Positions 25,582 through 34,615 of a stretch of DNA of 51,703 nt are shown one piece after another. Under the pieces are notes generated by a model that searched no databases, had not been told where the DNA came from, and saw only the letters and a program-made list of their open reading frames with translations. The first letter of the stretch is position 1; the number at the start of each line of letters is the position of its first letter. Origin of the DNA: Vibrio tasmaniensis 1F-187. Its GTDB lineage: Bacteria > Pseudomonadota > Gammaproteobacteria > Enterobacterales > Vibrionaceae. The position numbers and the translations under genes were made by a program. Location: positions 1 through 51,703 of the forward strand of contig NZ_AJZM02000073.1 of assembly GCF_000272405.2 (NCBI RefSeq), in the 5' to 3' direction.

Positions 25582-26613
25582 ATGGCAGATTATATTAAGT
25601 ACTTACCAGTTGACAATGGTGATAGCATTTTAATTAAGTCGGGTTACAAAGCAGTACTCACCGATATTAAATACCGTACTTCGGATGATGATGTATATGA
25701 TATTTATAATGACATTAAAGATTCATGTTCAGATAACAAATTAAGCCTGTTTGTGTCTACTCACCAAGATCAAGATCATGTTTTGGGTTTTTCCGATGTA
25801 TTTCATTGCGGTACTCCTGACAATTGGAAAAACGATGGGAAATCCCTGTTAGTCTGTGAGATTGTATGTTCCGAGAGAGCGTTGACAGAAGAGAAAACAG
25901 ATCAATCAAGAGCTATATTAAATGAAATTCGCCGTCGCAATCGACTTAAAGGCACTAAGGATGCTGATAAGGACGGGAATCGTTTAAATATCGTCAAAGA
26001 AGGTGACAGCCTTTCGGTAGGCACTAAACTTAAAGGTAAGGTTTTAGCGCCAAATAGCGAAGAGGTTGAAGGCGAAAGCAGAAATAATAGCAGTGTTGTG
26101 GTGCGTTGGATCTATAGTGGCGAAAAGAACAATACAAAGATACTTTTAGGCGGCGACGCTGAATGTGAGGTATGGGAGCGCCTTGATACTGACTATGAAA
26201 AAGAAGATCTTGATTGGCATTTGTGCTCGGCACCACATCACTGTAGTTTGACTCCTTTTGCAAAGAAAGATGACAAAACAGATAAAAACAGTGACTACGT
26301 AGATAATGACAAGGCGATTAGCGCCCTTAGTCATCCATTAGGCAAAGCATTTGTTGTTTCTTCTTCCAAGAAAATTAAGCGTGATGATGATAATCCACCT
26401 CATTACAAAGCTAAGAATAAGTGGATCTCAATATTGAAGACTTCTGAGAGCGATGAATCTAAAGAACGTTTCTTTTGTACAGCAGACCACGAAGGAGAAA
26501 CAGCACCGATAGTTTTTACATTAAGTGATAAAGGTATAACCCTAGAGAAGAAGACAAAGAGCAGTAATGCGACTAAAGCGTCCGCAGTCAACAAGCCTAC
26601 AACATACGGATAA
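25582..26613 (+). CDS. ComEC-type metallo-beta-lactamase fold protein
   Basis: A 343-residue protein. Metal-site motifs follow the ComEC/Rec2 pattern: THQDQDHV (His61, Asp63, Asp65, His66), NNSSVVVRW (169-176), LLGGDAE (Asp192) and APHHCS (His219, His220). Such domains hydrolyse phosphodiesters or nucleic acids. No signal peptide or membrane helix is present, so it is cytoplasmic. The C-terminal 25 residues are a Lys/Ser/Thr-rich, probably disordered tail ending TTYG; the terminal Gly is notable beside an E1/E2-like enzyme. A good AAGGAG precedes ATG 25582. The next gene starts six bases after the stop, in one operon. Confidence 0.8.
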   Translation: MADYIKYLPVDNGDSILIKSGYKAVLTDIKYRTSDDDVYDIYNDIKDSCSDNKLSLFVSTHQDQDHVLGFSDVFHCGTPDNWKNDGKSLLVCEIVCSERALTEEKTDQSRAILNEIRRRNRLKGTKDADKDGNRLNIVKEGDSLSVGTKLKGKVLAPNSEEVEGESRNNSSVVVRWIYSGEKNNTKILLGGDAECEVWERLDTDYEKEDLDWHLCSAPHHCSLTPFAKKDDKTDKNSDYVDNDKAISALSHPLGKAFVVSSSKKIKRDDDNPPHYKAKNKWISILKTSESDESKERFFCTADHEGETAPIVFTLSDKGITLEKKTKSSNATKASAVNKPTTYG

Positions 26614-26618
26614 TTGAA

Positions 26619-28847
26619 ATGCCAACTCTACCTGATTGGATTGGTTACGATGTGAGGGTATTAGAGCAGCATGAAGAAGTGCTGCTTTCTTCTGTTAAGG
26701 TATTGGAGCATACGATTGAGGTTTGTTTTGATATCAAATTCCCGCATTATCCTCAAGCTTGCGACAAGCGTATTCATAATCCAGAAAAAATAAAATTAAG
26801 TTACTCAAAAACTGACGTGAGAAATGCGCCTGATATTCTAGCGATACGGAACGACTTCCCTAGAGATCTACCTCACTTAAATCCAACTAAGGTGACTTCT
26901 CCAGCTTCAATTTGCCTATGGCGAAAAGGTGGAACTGACGCTTTATACATGCAAAAAGGTATCGAAAGTCTTATTGATGTACTTCGAGAATGGTTAGTTG
27001 ATGCATCTTTGGGGGATCTAAATACTGACGGATGGGAGCCATCCCCTCGAACGAGCTGTGCAAGCCTAGTTGTGAATGCACCTAAGTTGCAAGAGATGGT
27101 GTGTAATCATAAAAATGAAGGGATGTTACTTAAACTCAGTACAAAGGTCTTTTTTAGTAGGTTTAGGGAGACGCTATTTGGTGTTTCTGCCTGCAATTCA
27201 GATATTAACCTCAAAAACATTAGCAGTTATGTAAATGCAAGAAAAAGTGGTCAATGTGCTACGCAACAGGCAAGTATAGATGGCAAAAAGCTGGAAGCTC
27301 TAAGTACGTTTGTTATTGTACCCAATCATGATCGTGTAGATGATGTTAACGACTGTCGAGAAATAGAATCTTTAGCTGATCTTAAAGCGTTTACTTGTGA
27401 TGATAGGTTTAACAGTTTTTCTGATATTGTAGAGTCTGAGTTCTCTCGCTTCAATGAAGAGCGAGCAGTTATTATTGTTATTGCTAAACGTAGACCTAAG
27501 GCGTTGATCTCCGAAATTATGGGACTTTCTCAAAATGAAGATCATAGAAAAATTGAGTTACTTCCATTTCTAATCCACTATCGTAAACGAAAAATTCAGG
27601 TAGATTTTCTGTCGTTACGTTCTCGAATGAGACCAAGAGAGTTAGCTCAAATTTCAGGGGTTGAATCTAACGAAAGTTCGGTTGGTTTTATTGGCGCAGG
27701 AGCTTTAGGGTCTGCTATCTCAGATCAGTTGGCTAGATCTGGTGTTTTCAAAATTAAGCAATGGGATAGGGATAGTATAGAATTACACAACTCTGCTCGT
27801 CATGTTTGTATCGATCCTACTTTTGAAACACCCGTGCTATCCACTAAAGCAAGAATGGTTGCTGATCGGTTAAAACAGTTGAGTGAAGAACATCGAAAGG
27901 GGGTTGAAGGGTTCGATAAGCATTTTGAACTTCAAAGTGAAAAACTCATTTGCTCTAAGCTAGATTTACTTGTAGATACGACGGGCACTGACCTCATCGG
28001 CTCATGGCAAGAACGTCCTTCATGTGCAGTAACGCGAGTTTATGTTTCCGATAGTGGTCGTATTGGTGTCATCCAATGTCTGCAAAGTAATGGTGAAGGT
28101 GCAGATATCCTAGACCTTGATGCATATATGCTCTTGTCTTCGTGTCGGGTTGAAGCATTGCGTCAATGGTTAGTTCGAGATGCCGCCCTAGAATCTAAAT
28201 TAGTAGGCTTGAGTTGTAGTAGCGAAACTTTGGCCTTACCGTGGTCTTCGGTACTTAATCATGCTTCAACCTTCGTCCCTTTAATTAGAAAGCAAATGTC
28301 TCAGTCTACAGCAATGCTGGGAGTCAATGTTTTAGATGATGATGGTCTACCTCGCGGATATGTCCCAGTAGCACTTCAAGGCGAATTGTGTTTTGAGGAG
28401 AAAAAGGTTACTGATGCTAATGGAATAGAGTGGTATATTACCATTCACTCTTCTGTTATTGAAAAATGCGATTTAGTGACACATGAGTATTCACCAAATG
28501 AAGCAGGCGGCTACCTATGTGGACTTGTGAGCATGGAGTTAAACCGTATCTCAATAGTATTTGCATCGAAAGGCACATTTACGTCAACTCCAATAGGTCT
28601 GACTTTGGAACCTATTGATAAAGATAGGGAATGTAACGATTTAATGGACAATTGCAATGAGATGTTGTTGCCACTAGGCACATGGCACTCACATCCTTGT
28701 TCAACATCTAAAGAGTCGGGCACGGATTTGCGTACATTGAGAGATGTTACGAAACAAAAACAACCTTTGCCATTTGTGATGCTTATCAAAGGAGCTGATG
28801 GTATCAACTTGCAAGTAGGGTACAACAGGAATTTTGACATAAAATGA
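26619..28847 (+). CDS. E2-like / E1-like (ThiF) / JAMM peptidase fusion protein
   Basis: A 742-residue three-part protein. Residues about 1-145 look like a bacterial E2 (ubiquitin-conjugating) domain: PRDLPHLNP with His86, PASICLW with candidate catalytic Cys99, and the trailing LREWLVDASLGDLNTDGWEP. Residues about 350-560 are an E1-like ThiF domain: nucleotide loop GFIGAGALGS (357-365), acidic strand end QWDRD, and HNSARHV. The C-terminus (about 615-742) is a complete JAMM metallopeptidase: Glu628, HSH 690-692, Ser700, Asp703. One protein thus could adenylate, transfer and cleave a ubiquitin-like tail, as Cap2 plus Cap3 do in CBASS. It is coupled to the MBL gene and overlaps the membrane-protein gene by four bases. 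Confidence 0.85.
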   Translation: MPTLPDWIGYDVRVLEQHEEVLLSSVKVLEHTIEVCFDIKFPHYPQACDKRIHNPEKIKLSYSKTDVRNAPDILAIRNDFPRDLPHLNPTKVTSPASICLWRKGGTDALYMQKGIESLIDVLREWLVDASLGDLNTDGWEPSPRTSCASLVVNAPKLQEMVCNHKNEGMLLKLSTKVFFSRFRETLFGVSACNSDINLKNISSYVNARKSGQCATQQASIDGKKLEALSTFVIVPNHDRVDDVNDCREIESLADLKAFTCDDRFNSFSDIVESEFSRFNEERAVIIVIAKRRPKALISEIMGLSQNEDHRKIELLPFLIHYRKRKIQVDFLSLRSRMRPRELAQISGVESNESSVGFIGAGALGSAISDQLARSGVFKIKQWDRDSIELHNSARHVCIDPTFETPVLSTKARMVADRLKQLSEEHRKGVEGFDKHFELQSEKLICSKLDLLVDTTGTDLIGSWQERPSCAVTRVYVSDSGRIGVIQCLQSNGEGADILDLDAYMLLSSCRVEALRQWLVRDAALESKLVGLSCSSETLALPWSSVLNHASTFVPLIRKQMSQSTAMLGVNVLDDDGLPRGYVPVALQGELCFEEKKVTDANGIEWYITIHSSVIEKCDLVTHEYSPNEAGGYLCGLVSMELNRISIVFASKGTFTSTPIGLTLEPIDKDRECNDLMDNCNEMLLPLGTWHSHPCSTSKESGTDLRTLRDVTKQKQPLPFVMLIKGADGINLQVGYNRNFDIK

Positions 28848-29341
28848 ATGAATTACTCGCTAAGATATCATCTTATAACTTGTTTAATTACTTGTTTCCA
28901 GGGGCATTATTTATTGTATTGTTGGAGGAACTTACACAGTTTTCGTTAAGGCAGGAGGATCTAGTTTTAGGTGTATTCTTTTACTATTTCATAGGTTTGG
29001 TCATAAGCCGTATTGGCTCAGTATTGGTGGAACCAATACTCAAGAAGCTACGAATTGTTAAGTTTGCAGACTACACAGACTATGTAACCGCTTCAAAAGA
29101 GGACGGGCTTATTGTTACTCTTTCAGAGCAAAACAATATGTTTCGAACTTTGTGCTCTGTGATGTTTTGCCTTAGTTGTGCCAAGGTATGGGAGTTATAC
29201 TCGTTAAACGTCTCGTGGCTCAATGACAATATGGAAGTTATTGTTATTTCTGGGTTAGGGATTTTGATGGTATTGGCCTATAGAAAACAGACTGCTTATA
29301 TTCGTGCTAGAATTTCCCGTCATACTAATAAAGGATGTTGA
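28844..29341 (+). CDS. small membrane protein of the MBL/E1 operon
   Basis: A 165-residue protein with about four hydrophobic segments (around 13-27, 42-60, 100-115 and 130-145) and a basic C-terminal tail. Its ATG overlaps the stop of the E2/E1/JAMM gene (ATGA), so it is translationally coupled. No family is recognised. A membrane partner at the end of a defence operon often acts as the effector that damages the membrane or anchors the complex; that is inference. A perfect terminator hairpin follows. Confidence 0.7.
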   Translation: MNELLAKISSYNLFNYLFPGALFIVLLEELTQFSLRQEDLVLGVFFYYFIGLVISRIGSVLVEPILKKLRIVKFADYTDYVTASKEDGLIVTLSEQNNMFRTLCSVMFCLSCAKVWELYSLNVSWLNDNMEVIVISGLGILMVLAYRKQTAYIRARISRHTNKGC

Positions 29342-29465
29342 TAGTTAGCTTTGTATAGCAACATAGGCAAACTAGCTCTTTTATGTTTAGTTTAGATCAT
29401 ATGAATCTACCGTCTTTGATGGGGATTCTAGTTAGTTGAGTCTAACTTTGGCTGAACACCTAATT

Positions 29466-29502
29466 CAAACTAATCTATGTAAAGGGAACATAGATTAGTT
29501 TG
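29466..29502. terminator. strong bidirectional terminator
   Basis: CAAACTAATCTATGT (29466-29480) and ACATAGATTAGTTTG (29488-29502) form a perfect 15-bp stem around AAAGGGA. It separates the convergent membrane-protein and lipase genes. Confidence 0.8.
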
Positions 29503-29535
29503 ATGGAATCAAGGCCCACATTATACTTTAAAAGC

Positions 29536-30621
29536 TTAATTACGCTTTATGGCAACGATCTCTAGTTTTTTGCGGTAAATACTGATTGAATGGTCAGAGA
29601 GAAACTTCTTGTATGGAAGTTTTCCTATTAAAAGGGCTTTTAGCCTGAACAACAAAGAGACTGAGTAAAGTAGCTGAACATCTTCATATTCACCCTTCTT
29701 ACAGTTTGTCAAGTAACGCATATTACCGCCGTGCATATATCCACAGAACTTTTCTAATAAGAACTCCTTTGCCTTGACTCCAACCCAAGGTATGAAACTA
29801 ACCCCCGTACTAATAGCACCAATTGCTAGGCCATTGGGTGGTAGCATCGTCACAGAATCCGCAGCGTTGACAACTCGGTAAATCGGTGTCTTTATTGTAG
29901 AAATCCACTCTTTGTCCCCAACTCTTGGTGAACCGAATGTATAGCAGGCTGCTATGCCAAAATCGAATTTTAACCGTTTCGCGGCAATTGTTGCTAATGC
30001 GCCACCTAAACTATGACCTGTAATGAACAATGGTTTAGCCTCTGTCAGTTTACTCAGAGCAACACTAAGTTCTTCCTCAACCGATTCAAAAGCTTCATGA
30101 AAGCCTTCATGTACTTTTCCTGGGCTTTTACATTTGGTTATTGTAGCTTTGGCGTCTGATTTTATATCGTTAAGGCTCGTAGCTTCAGTTCCTCTAAAAG
30201 CCAAAACATAGAAGGTAGGGGTTTCTACCAATATTGCTTGGGTTCCTAGTTCAGTACTGAAGGTTTTTATTAGCTGAGTCTCATTAAGAGTATTTAACTC
30301 ATTGACTAGTTTATTCTTTTCTTCGTCATGATCCCAGAGTAAACCTTCTATAGTAGATAATGCTTTAGACACATTTATGCTAGTAGATCCATCTGCGAGC
30401 CGTTTCAATGCTTCACTTAATCCTATCTTCTGCAACCTGCTTGGTAGTGCTGGATTAAAACGTATATACGCTAGCTCTGAAAAAGTAGCCATTAACCAAG
30501 CTGTTCTATCGCTGTATGCTTGGCGATAACTTGGTTGTGTTAAGCCTAATAACGTGGATTTTCGATCTAGTTCAACATTAACACTCTCTAATATAGACAT
30601 ATTCAACAATCTCTTTTGCAA
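29536..30621 (-). CDS. class 3 lipase family protein
   Basis: A 361-residue alpha/beta hydrolase. The nucleophile elbow is TGHSLGGALA (Ser204); oxyanion loop LAFRGTEAT (about 140-148); KVHEGFHEAF is the usual Lipase_3 block. The acid is Asp255 (NAADSVTMLPP) and the likely catalytic His344 lies in LSDHSISIYRKKL. There is no signal peptide; an alternative start is Met8. The family cleaves lipids or phospholipids. Inside an island, divergent from a lipoprotein gene, it could be an antibacterial lipase effector with its immunity protein or a membrane-attacking defence effector. No known secretion marker is visible. Confidence 0.85.
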   Translation of the reverse strand: MQKRLLNMSILESVNVELDRKSTLLGLTQPSYRQAYSDRTAWLMATFSELAYIRFNPALPSRLQKIGLSEALKRLADGSTSINVSKALSTIEGLLWDHDEEKNKLVNELNTLNETQLIKTFSTELGTQAILVETPTFYVLAFRGTEATSLNDIKSDAKATITKCKSPGKVHEGFHEAFESVEEELSVALSKLTEAKPLFITGHSLGGALATIAAKRLKFDFGIAACYTFGSPRVGDKEWISTIKTPIYRVVNAADSVTMLPPNGLAIGAISTGVSFIPWVGVKAKEFLLEKFCGYMHGGNMRYLTNCKKGEYEDVQLLYSVSLLFRLKALLIGKLPYKKFLSDHSISIYRKKLEIVAIKRN

Positions 30622-30713
30622 TCAAGTTCCTATGTGGGTAACATTTAATCAGTCATTAAAGAGACTTTCAATTAATCAATTGAATTAATCACTCAATATA
30701 TGGAAATGATTAG

Positions 30714-31418
30714 ATGCGCACACTTTTATTAGTTCTGCTCGGAGTACTTGGTGGATGTTCCCAAGTTCCAACTCAGTCTGTCGAGCTTTCTGCGACAGTT
30801 GGGCGTGACATAGAAAAAATGCATAAATCTCACGTTCAAACCATTAGTATTTTGTACTCACGAATGAGATATGATGTGAATGAGTTTATAGATAATGTCT
30901 ATACACCCTATGCCATCCGAGAATCGATAAAAAAAGATCGTACTAGGCTACAAAATGGCCATACCTCGTTTATACGGATGATCTCTAATGGGCTATCCAC
31001 TGATGCAAGTTCAGAACAACAAGAACAGGCTATAGATGCTATGGAAATTCTTGTAATAAATGTGACTAAGTCAGTAGATAGGCAGCGCAAGCAATTGCTC
31101 GATAATTTAAATGCACAAGAGAGAGAACTCTTGGCTTCTACTAATCGCTCTTACTTAGCTATTCATCAAGCTAACTCAATTGTTACGGGGCATTTGGCTT
31201 CAATAGCTCAAGTCCATGACGCTCAAAATGAGTTGTTGAGTGAGATTGGTATTGAATCTGATGTTGGTGGGTATATTGCGACAAAGTTATCTAAAGCCTC
31301 TAATGAGATAGCTGAACTTTCGAAAAAAAGTGAGACAGAATTGAATGGAATAGGTGGTGTTGAAGGTGCGCGAGCAAAGCTTCAAGACTCAATCGATAAA
31401 CTGAACTTCAAACAATAA
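30714..31418 (+). CDS. predicted lipoprotein, helical
   Basis: A 234-residue protein with signal LLLVLLGVLGGC (lipobox LGGC, Cys15; Ser at +2 suggests the outer membrane). The mature part is almost all helical, with long Gln/Glu/Lys-rich stretches and no other Cys. No family is recognised. It is divergent from the lipase 92 bases away and ten bases upstream of the next small gene. Periplasmic lipoproteins often protect against lipase effectors (family precedent), so it is a candidate immunity protein; this is inference. Confidence 0.65.
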   Translation: MRTLLLVLLGVLGGCSQVPTQSVELSATVGRDIEKMHKSHVQTISILYSRMRYDVNEFIDNVYTPYAIRESIKKDRTRLQNGHTSFIRMISNGLSTDASSEQQEQAIDAMEILVINVTKSVDRQRKQLLDNLNAQERELLASTNRSYLAIHQANSIVTGHLASIAQVHDAQNELLSEIGIESDVGGYIATKLSKASNEIAELSKKSETELNGIGGVEGARAKLQDSIDKLNFKQ

Positions 31419-31428
31419 AGGATTAAGT

Positions 31429-31716
31429 ATGAGCAGCCTAGAAGATCTAGATAAATTACTCAGCGACGATTTTGAAACTATAGAAGCTACCTTCAATGGT
31501 AGGTATGGGGCGGAGTTAACTAAGCTATCTGGATTGTCAATCACAGAACTTAAAAATATACATACAGCAGTCAATATTGTGGAGTACGAAAAATTAAAAG
31601 CTGTCGTGCTCAGGGCATCCCAACAAAACCTTAGTCAGGCTGAATTGAAAGCACGTATACATGCTTTGGGCAAAGTTGCGGTCGAGATTGCAAAAATAGC
31701 GGATATTGCAGTCTAA
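31429..31716 (+). CDS. small helical protein, unknown
   Basis: A 95-residue, cytoplasmic, mostly helical protein (MSSLEDLDKLLSDDFETIEA...). The ribosome site AAAGGA lies upstream of ATG 31429. It lies ten bases after the lipoprotein gene and should be cotranscribed with it. No family is recognised. It ends about 20 bases before the group II intron-like sequence. Confidence 0.6.
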   Translation: MSSLEDLDKLLSDDFETIEATFNGRYGAELTKLSGLSITELKNIHTAVNIVEYEKLKAVVLRASQQNLSQAELKARIHALGKVAVEIAKIADIAV

Positions 31717-31735
31717 ATATAAAAACACCGTAACG

Positions 31736-32137
31736 GTGCGCCTTTGAAGTCGCTCAGGTTCAAAGAGAAGATGGATGAGCTAGGCATTATCTCATAGTAT
31801 AGCAGCCCCAAAGTCGGTGATGATAACCCGTATGTCGAGTCGTTGTCCCGCACGCAAAGTACATTGCGTGCGGGCCGAAAATGGGTTGAAGCCTCCTTCG
31901 CTAGTACAGCAAACATAAATTATGTCACGTCTTCACAGAGTCAACGTGCGGAGGCATGGCTCGCTGCAAAACAGCGAAATCCTGAACGATAGGCAAGTGC
32001 TCTAAGAAACTATGAAGCTGTTGGTGAGGTTCACTAAAACCCAGAAAGAAAACCTGCTTAATAAGCAAGCAAATAATGACAACTACCTTGAAAAGCGCCG
32101 TTAGCTTAAAAGCGCAGGAGTAATGGGTACTTATTCA
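31736..32137 (+). ncRNA. probable 5' fragment of a group II intron
   Basis: A gene-free, highly folded stretch beginning GTGCGCC, the group II 5' end pattern GUGYG. The upstream bases CACC-GTAACG (31726-31735) can pair as IBS2/IBS1 with GGTG (31816-31819) and CGTTGT (31841-31846) in the right EBS order. Stems visible: CTTTGAA/TTCAAAG near 31742-31767 and a perfect 11-bp stem CCCGCACGCAA/TTGCGTGCGGG (31847-31874). No reverse transcriptase and no domain V hairpin follows; the sequence stops at the 3' end of the helicase gene. It is likely a dead remnant. The alternative is another structured RNA. Confidence 0.5.
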
Positions 32138-34615
32138 TCAAGCATCTAGAAAATGGCACTCTGGCTCAAGGTCAAACCCAGTGCAAATTTTTTTATAGGC
32201 TGGCTTATCGTTAATGGCTCTTTTAAGGGTATCCGTATCTCCGATAAAAATAGTAGCCGTTTTTGAACGTGTTAATGCCGTATAAATCATGCTGTTCTCC
32301 ACAAATGATGTGGAGGTAGAACTAGGTAGTAGAACGATAGTATATGCAAACTCAGAGCCTTGGGCTTTATGAATTGTGATACCGTAACAATGTACTAACC
32401 CAGTATCAAAACATGCACCTTCATCGATATAGACTGTCTTTTCAGCAAACTGGCAGACTAACTTCTTTTGTATGTTTTCACCTGCATCTTCTTGTAAGTA
32501 GACAATATCAGCGACAGTTGCCATATCACCGTTGTATAGGTCAAGAGATGCGAAGTTCTGAGTGGCAATAACGCGATCACCTTTGGCAAACCCCCACAGG
32601 GTATCAGAACTACTACTGTATCGCTCGTTTGCTATAAAATGGCTGTTGATGGACACTGTCGATAATGGGTTATCAGCATTAGAGTAAGGCGTGATAACTT
32701 GCGATTTATCTAAGCCTAGTTGCTTAGATAATGAATAAGCGTTTTGGATAATTTGTGAGTCACTAATTTGCGAATAGTACACGCCAGCCTGACCAGAAAA
32801 AGAACTCAGGTCTCTTAGCTCGGATAAAGGATTGTTTGAAAACTCATGTGTTCTGTTGCTCCACTCTGATTTCATTGAGTGACCCACAGTTCGCACCAAT
32901 GTTGCAACTTCTTTGATTGGGTTGCCAGCTCCTTGCCTGTGAACTCGTTTAAGCTCGCAGTAAGGCACTGTATCGGCATTTAATGCACCAAGACTGACAA
33001 CATGCTGCCAAACTACTCCAAACCCGACAGGGGCTATTTGAGCAATGTCTCCAACCATTGAAATGCTATATCTAGAAGCGTGCTTATCGAGAAGTGACAA
33101 AAACTCTACCACAAGGGATAAATCAAGCATTGACGACTCATCAAAAACAATTAGTGGATTATCGTTAAGCTGTATTGCCCCTTTGATGTCAGGGCTATTT
33201 AAGGTTAGTTCGATCTGTCGAATTAACCCTCTAACCGTATAGCTACAGACCTCATATTCGCTCTCGCCGAAAAGGTTTGTGTTTTGTTTTCGGATAACGC
33301 ACATTCGTTCTAATTCATCATTAACTCTTTTCTTAGCTATGCCTGCTACTGCCACAAAATATGCAGGTCGGTCTAAACGGTTACATACGTACTTAACACA
33401 TGCCATAGCTGTGCTTTTACCTGTACCGCCTTCACCCTGCGCGATTGACAGGTCATTGGTCAGGGTATTGAAAGCGAGTTTTTTTTGCTCTTCGGTGAGG
33501 TAAAACCCATTCACCCTTGATGAGTATTCGTCAAATTCATTAATGAGAGAAAATATGCGTCCACTAGGTAATTTACCTTCCCTAGAGGTGGCGATTTTTG
33601 ATGCCATTGATCTTTCGACTATACTCTCCAGATTTGCTAGCCCAACGCCCTGATAGTCGCCTCTATTCGTTCTGCATATGGCTGTTAGTGAAAGACCCGT
33701 ATCAATCGCAATATCAATCAAGCTCTCACCAATCAACGATGAAAGGGCCACCCTAAACTTCTCCTTAGTGATAGCTGTATGGTTTTGCTTCAGTGCGCGA
33801 TACACCACGCAGTCAATAGCACCAATCAACCGAACAGGGGAGTCGTCAGGAATATTAATTTTGCTCGTCTTTCTTAGTCGTTCAGCAACGCCCCATGCAT
33901 TATTAAAGCGGGTTCCCATGCGTATAGGAGCATAAGGGTTACTTGTTAACAAGCTCTTTGTTGAGCGACCTAACAGCCTGAATAGCCGATGTGCTGTTCG
34001 TTTGTCATAACCAGCCTGGTCGATGAATTCAATAGACTCAAACTCAGCATGTACATTTTGGTATGCTGTTAAAAACGCCATGCCACGTTCAATGCTGTTG
34101 AATGCATCAACGAGAGCAGCGAGATTTCCATTTTTTAACTCATTCAGAAATTGCCTTGCAGAGCCTACTCTTTTAATCGCCTTCATAATGCGAGACTTGC
34201 CACATCCGATACCTCGGAACTCTGGATGTCCGAGGAATAGCTTTTTAGTTAGAGTTGGCAGTTCATATTGTTTTAATGCTCGCTCGAAGAGCGCAAGCTC
34301 CCCCTCTACATCGAATGAGACAAGTAATAATTTACCTGAGGTTGCATGATGTTGTGGGCGATAATTAATCAATTCCTTTTGATTGGTACATGAAAATAGC
34401 CACACTTCCGCTTCGCTCGGAGCCTTATACGCGAAAGCCTTTTTGATATGAACTGACAATCGCTTGCTAGTATTGATACAGTTACCATAAACAATGTATG
34501 CGTTTAGCAGAGGATGTACACTGGTAACTAATAATCTAAGTTCGGTCAAATGTTCGCCCCCCACTGAGGATAGAGTTTCTAACCTGCTCCGCATGACACC
34601 TAATATGGTCATCAA
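32138..34615 (-). CDS. RecD/TraA-like superfamily 1 helicase
   Basis: An 825-residue ATPase. Motif I is QGEGGTGKSTA (about residue 395), motif II IVFDESSMLD, motif III SMVGDIAQIAPVG, motif V/VI GITIHKAQGSEFAYTIVLL and YTALTRSKTATIFIGD. This is the RecD2/ExoV-alpha layout. The N-terminal 370 residues include a RecD2-like helix-hairpin-helix region (FRGIGCGKSRIMKAIKRVG). It overlaps the preceding minus-strand gene by 80 bases, or less from Met8 (34594). As the last gene of the mobility operon, it may process DNA during excision or transfer of the island (inference). Confidence 0.85.
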   Translation of the reverse strand: MMTILGVMRSRLETLSSVGGEHLTELRLLVTSVHPLLNAYIVYGNCINTSKRLSVHIKKAFAYKAPSEAEVWLFSCTNQKELINYRPQHHATSGKLLLVSFDVEGELALFERALKQYELPTLTKKLFLGHPEFRGIGCGKSRIMKAIKRVGSARQFLNELKNGNLAALVDAFNSIERGMAFLTAYQNVHAEFESIEFIDQAGYDKRTAHRLFRLLGRSTKSLLTSNPYAPIRMGTRFNNAWGVAERLRKTSKINIPDDSPVRLIGAIDCVVYRALKQNHTAITKEKFRVALSSLIGESLIDIAIDTGLSLTAICRTNRGDYQGVGLANLESIVERSMASKIATSREGKLPSGRIFSLINEFDEYSSRVNGFYLTEEQKKLAFNTLTNDLSIAQGEGGTGKSTAMACVKYVCNRLDRPAYFVAVAGIAKKRVNDELERMCVIRKQNTNLFGESEYEVCSYTVRGLIRQIELTLNSPDIKGAIQLNDNPLIVFDESSMLDLSLVVEFLSLLDKHASRYSISMVGDIAQIAPVGFGVVWQHVVSLGALNADTVPYCELKRVHRQGAGNPIKEVATLVRTVGHSMKSEWSNRTHEFSNNPLSELRDLSSFSGQAGVYYSQISDSQIIQNAYSLSKQLGLDKSQVITPYSNADNPLSTVSINSHFIANERYSSSSDTLWGFAKGDRVIATQNFASLDLYNGDMATVADIVYLQEDAGENIQKKLVCQFAEKTVYIDEGACFDTGLVHCYGITIHKAQGSEFAYTIVLLPSSTSTSFVENSMIYTALTRSKTATIFIGDTDTLKRAINDKPAYKKICTGFDLEPECHFLDA

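Noticed and set aside
26030..26334. Antisense open frames inside the MBL gene
   Set aside because: They are shadows of a well-supported gene with conserved metal-binding motifs on the plus strand.
31847..31874. Perfect 11-bp hairpin as a stand-alone terminator
   Set aside because: No T-tract on either strand and it lies within a larger folded stretch that looks like group II domain I.
31720..32137. Integron attC site or CRISPR repeat in the folded gene-free stretch
   Set aside because: No repeated units or spacers, and no attC-type core sites or integron integrase.
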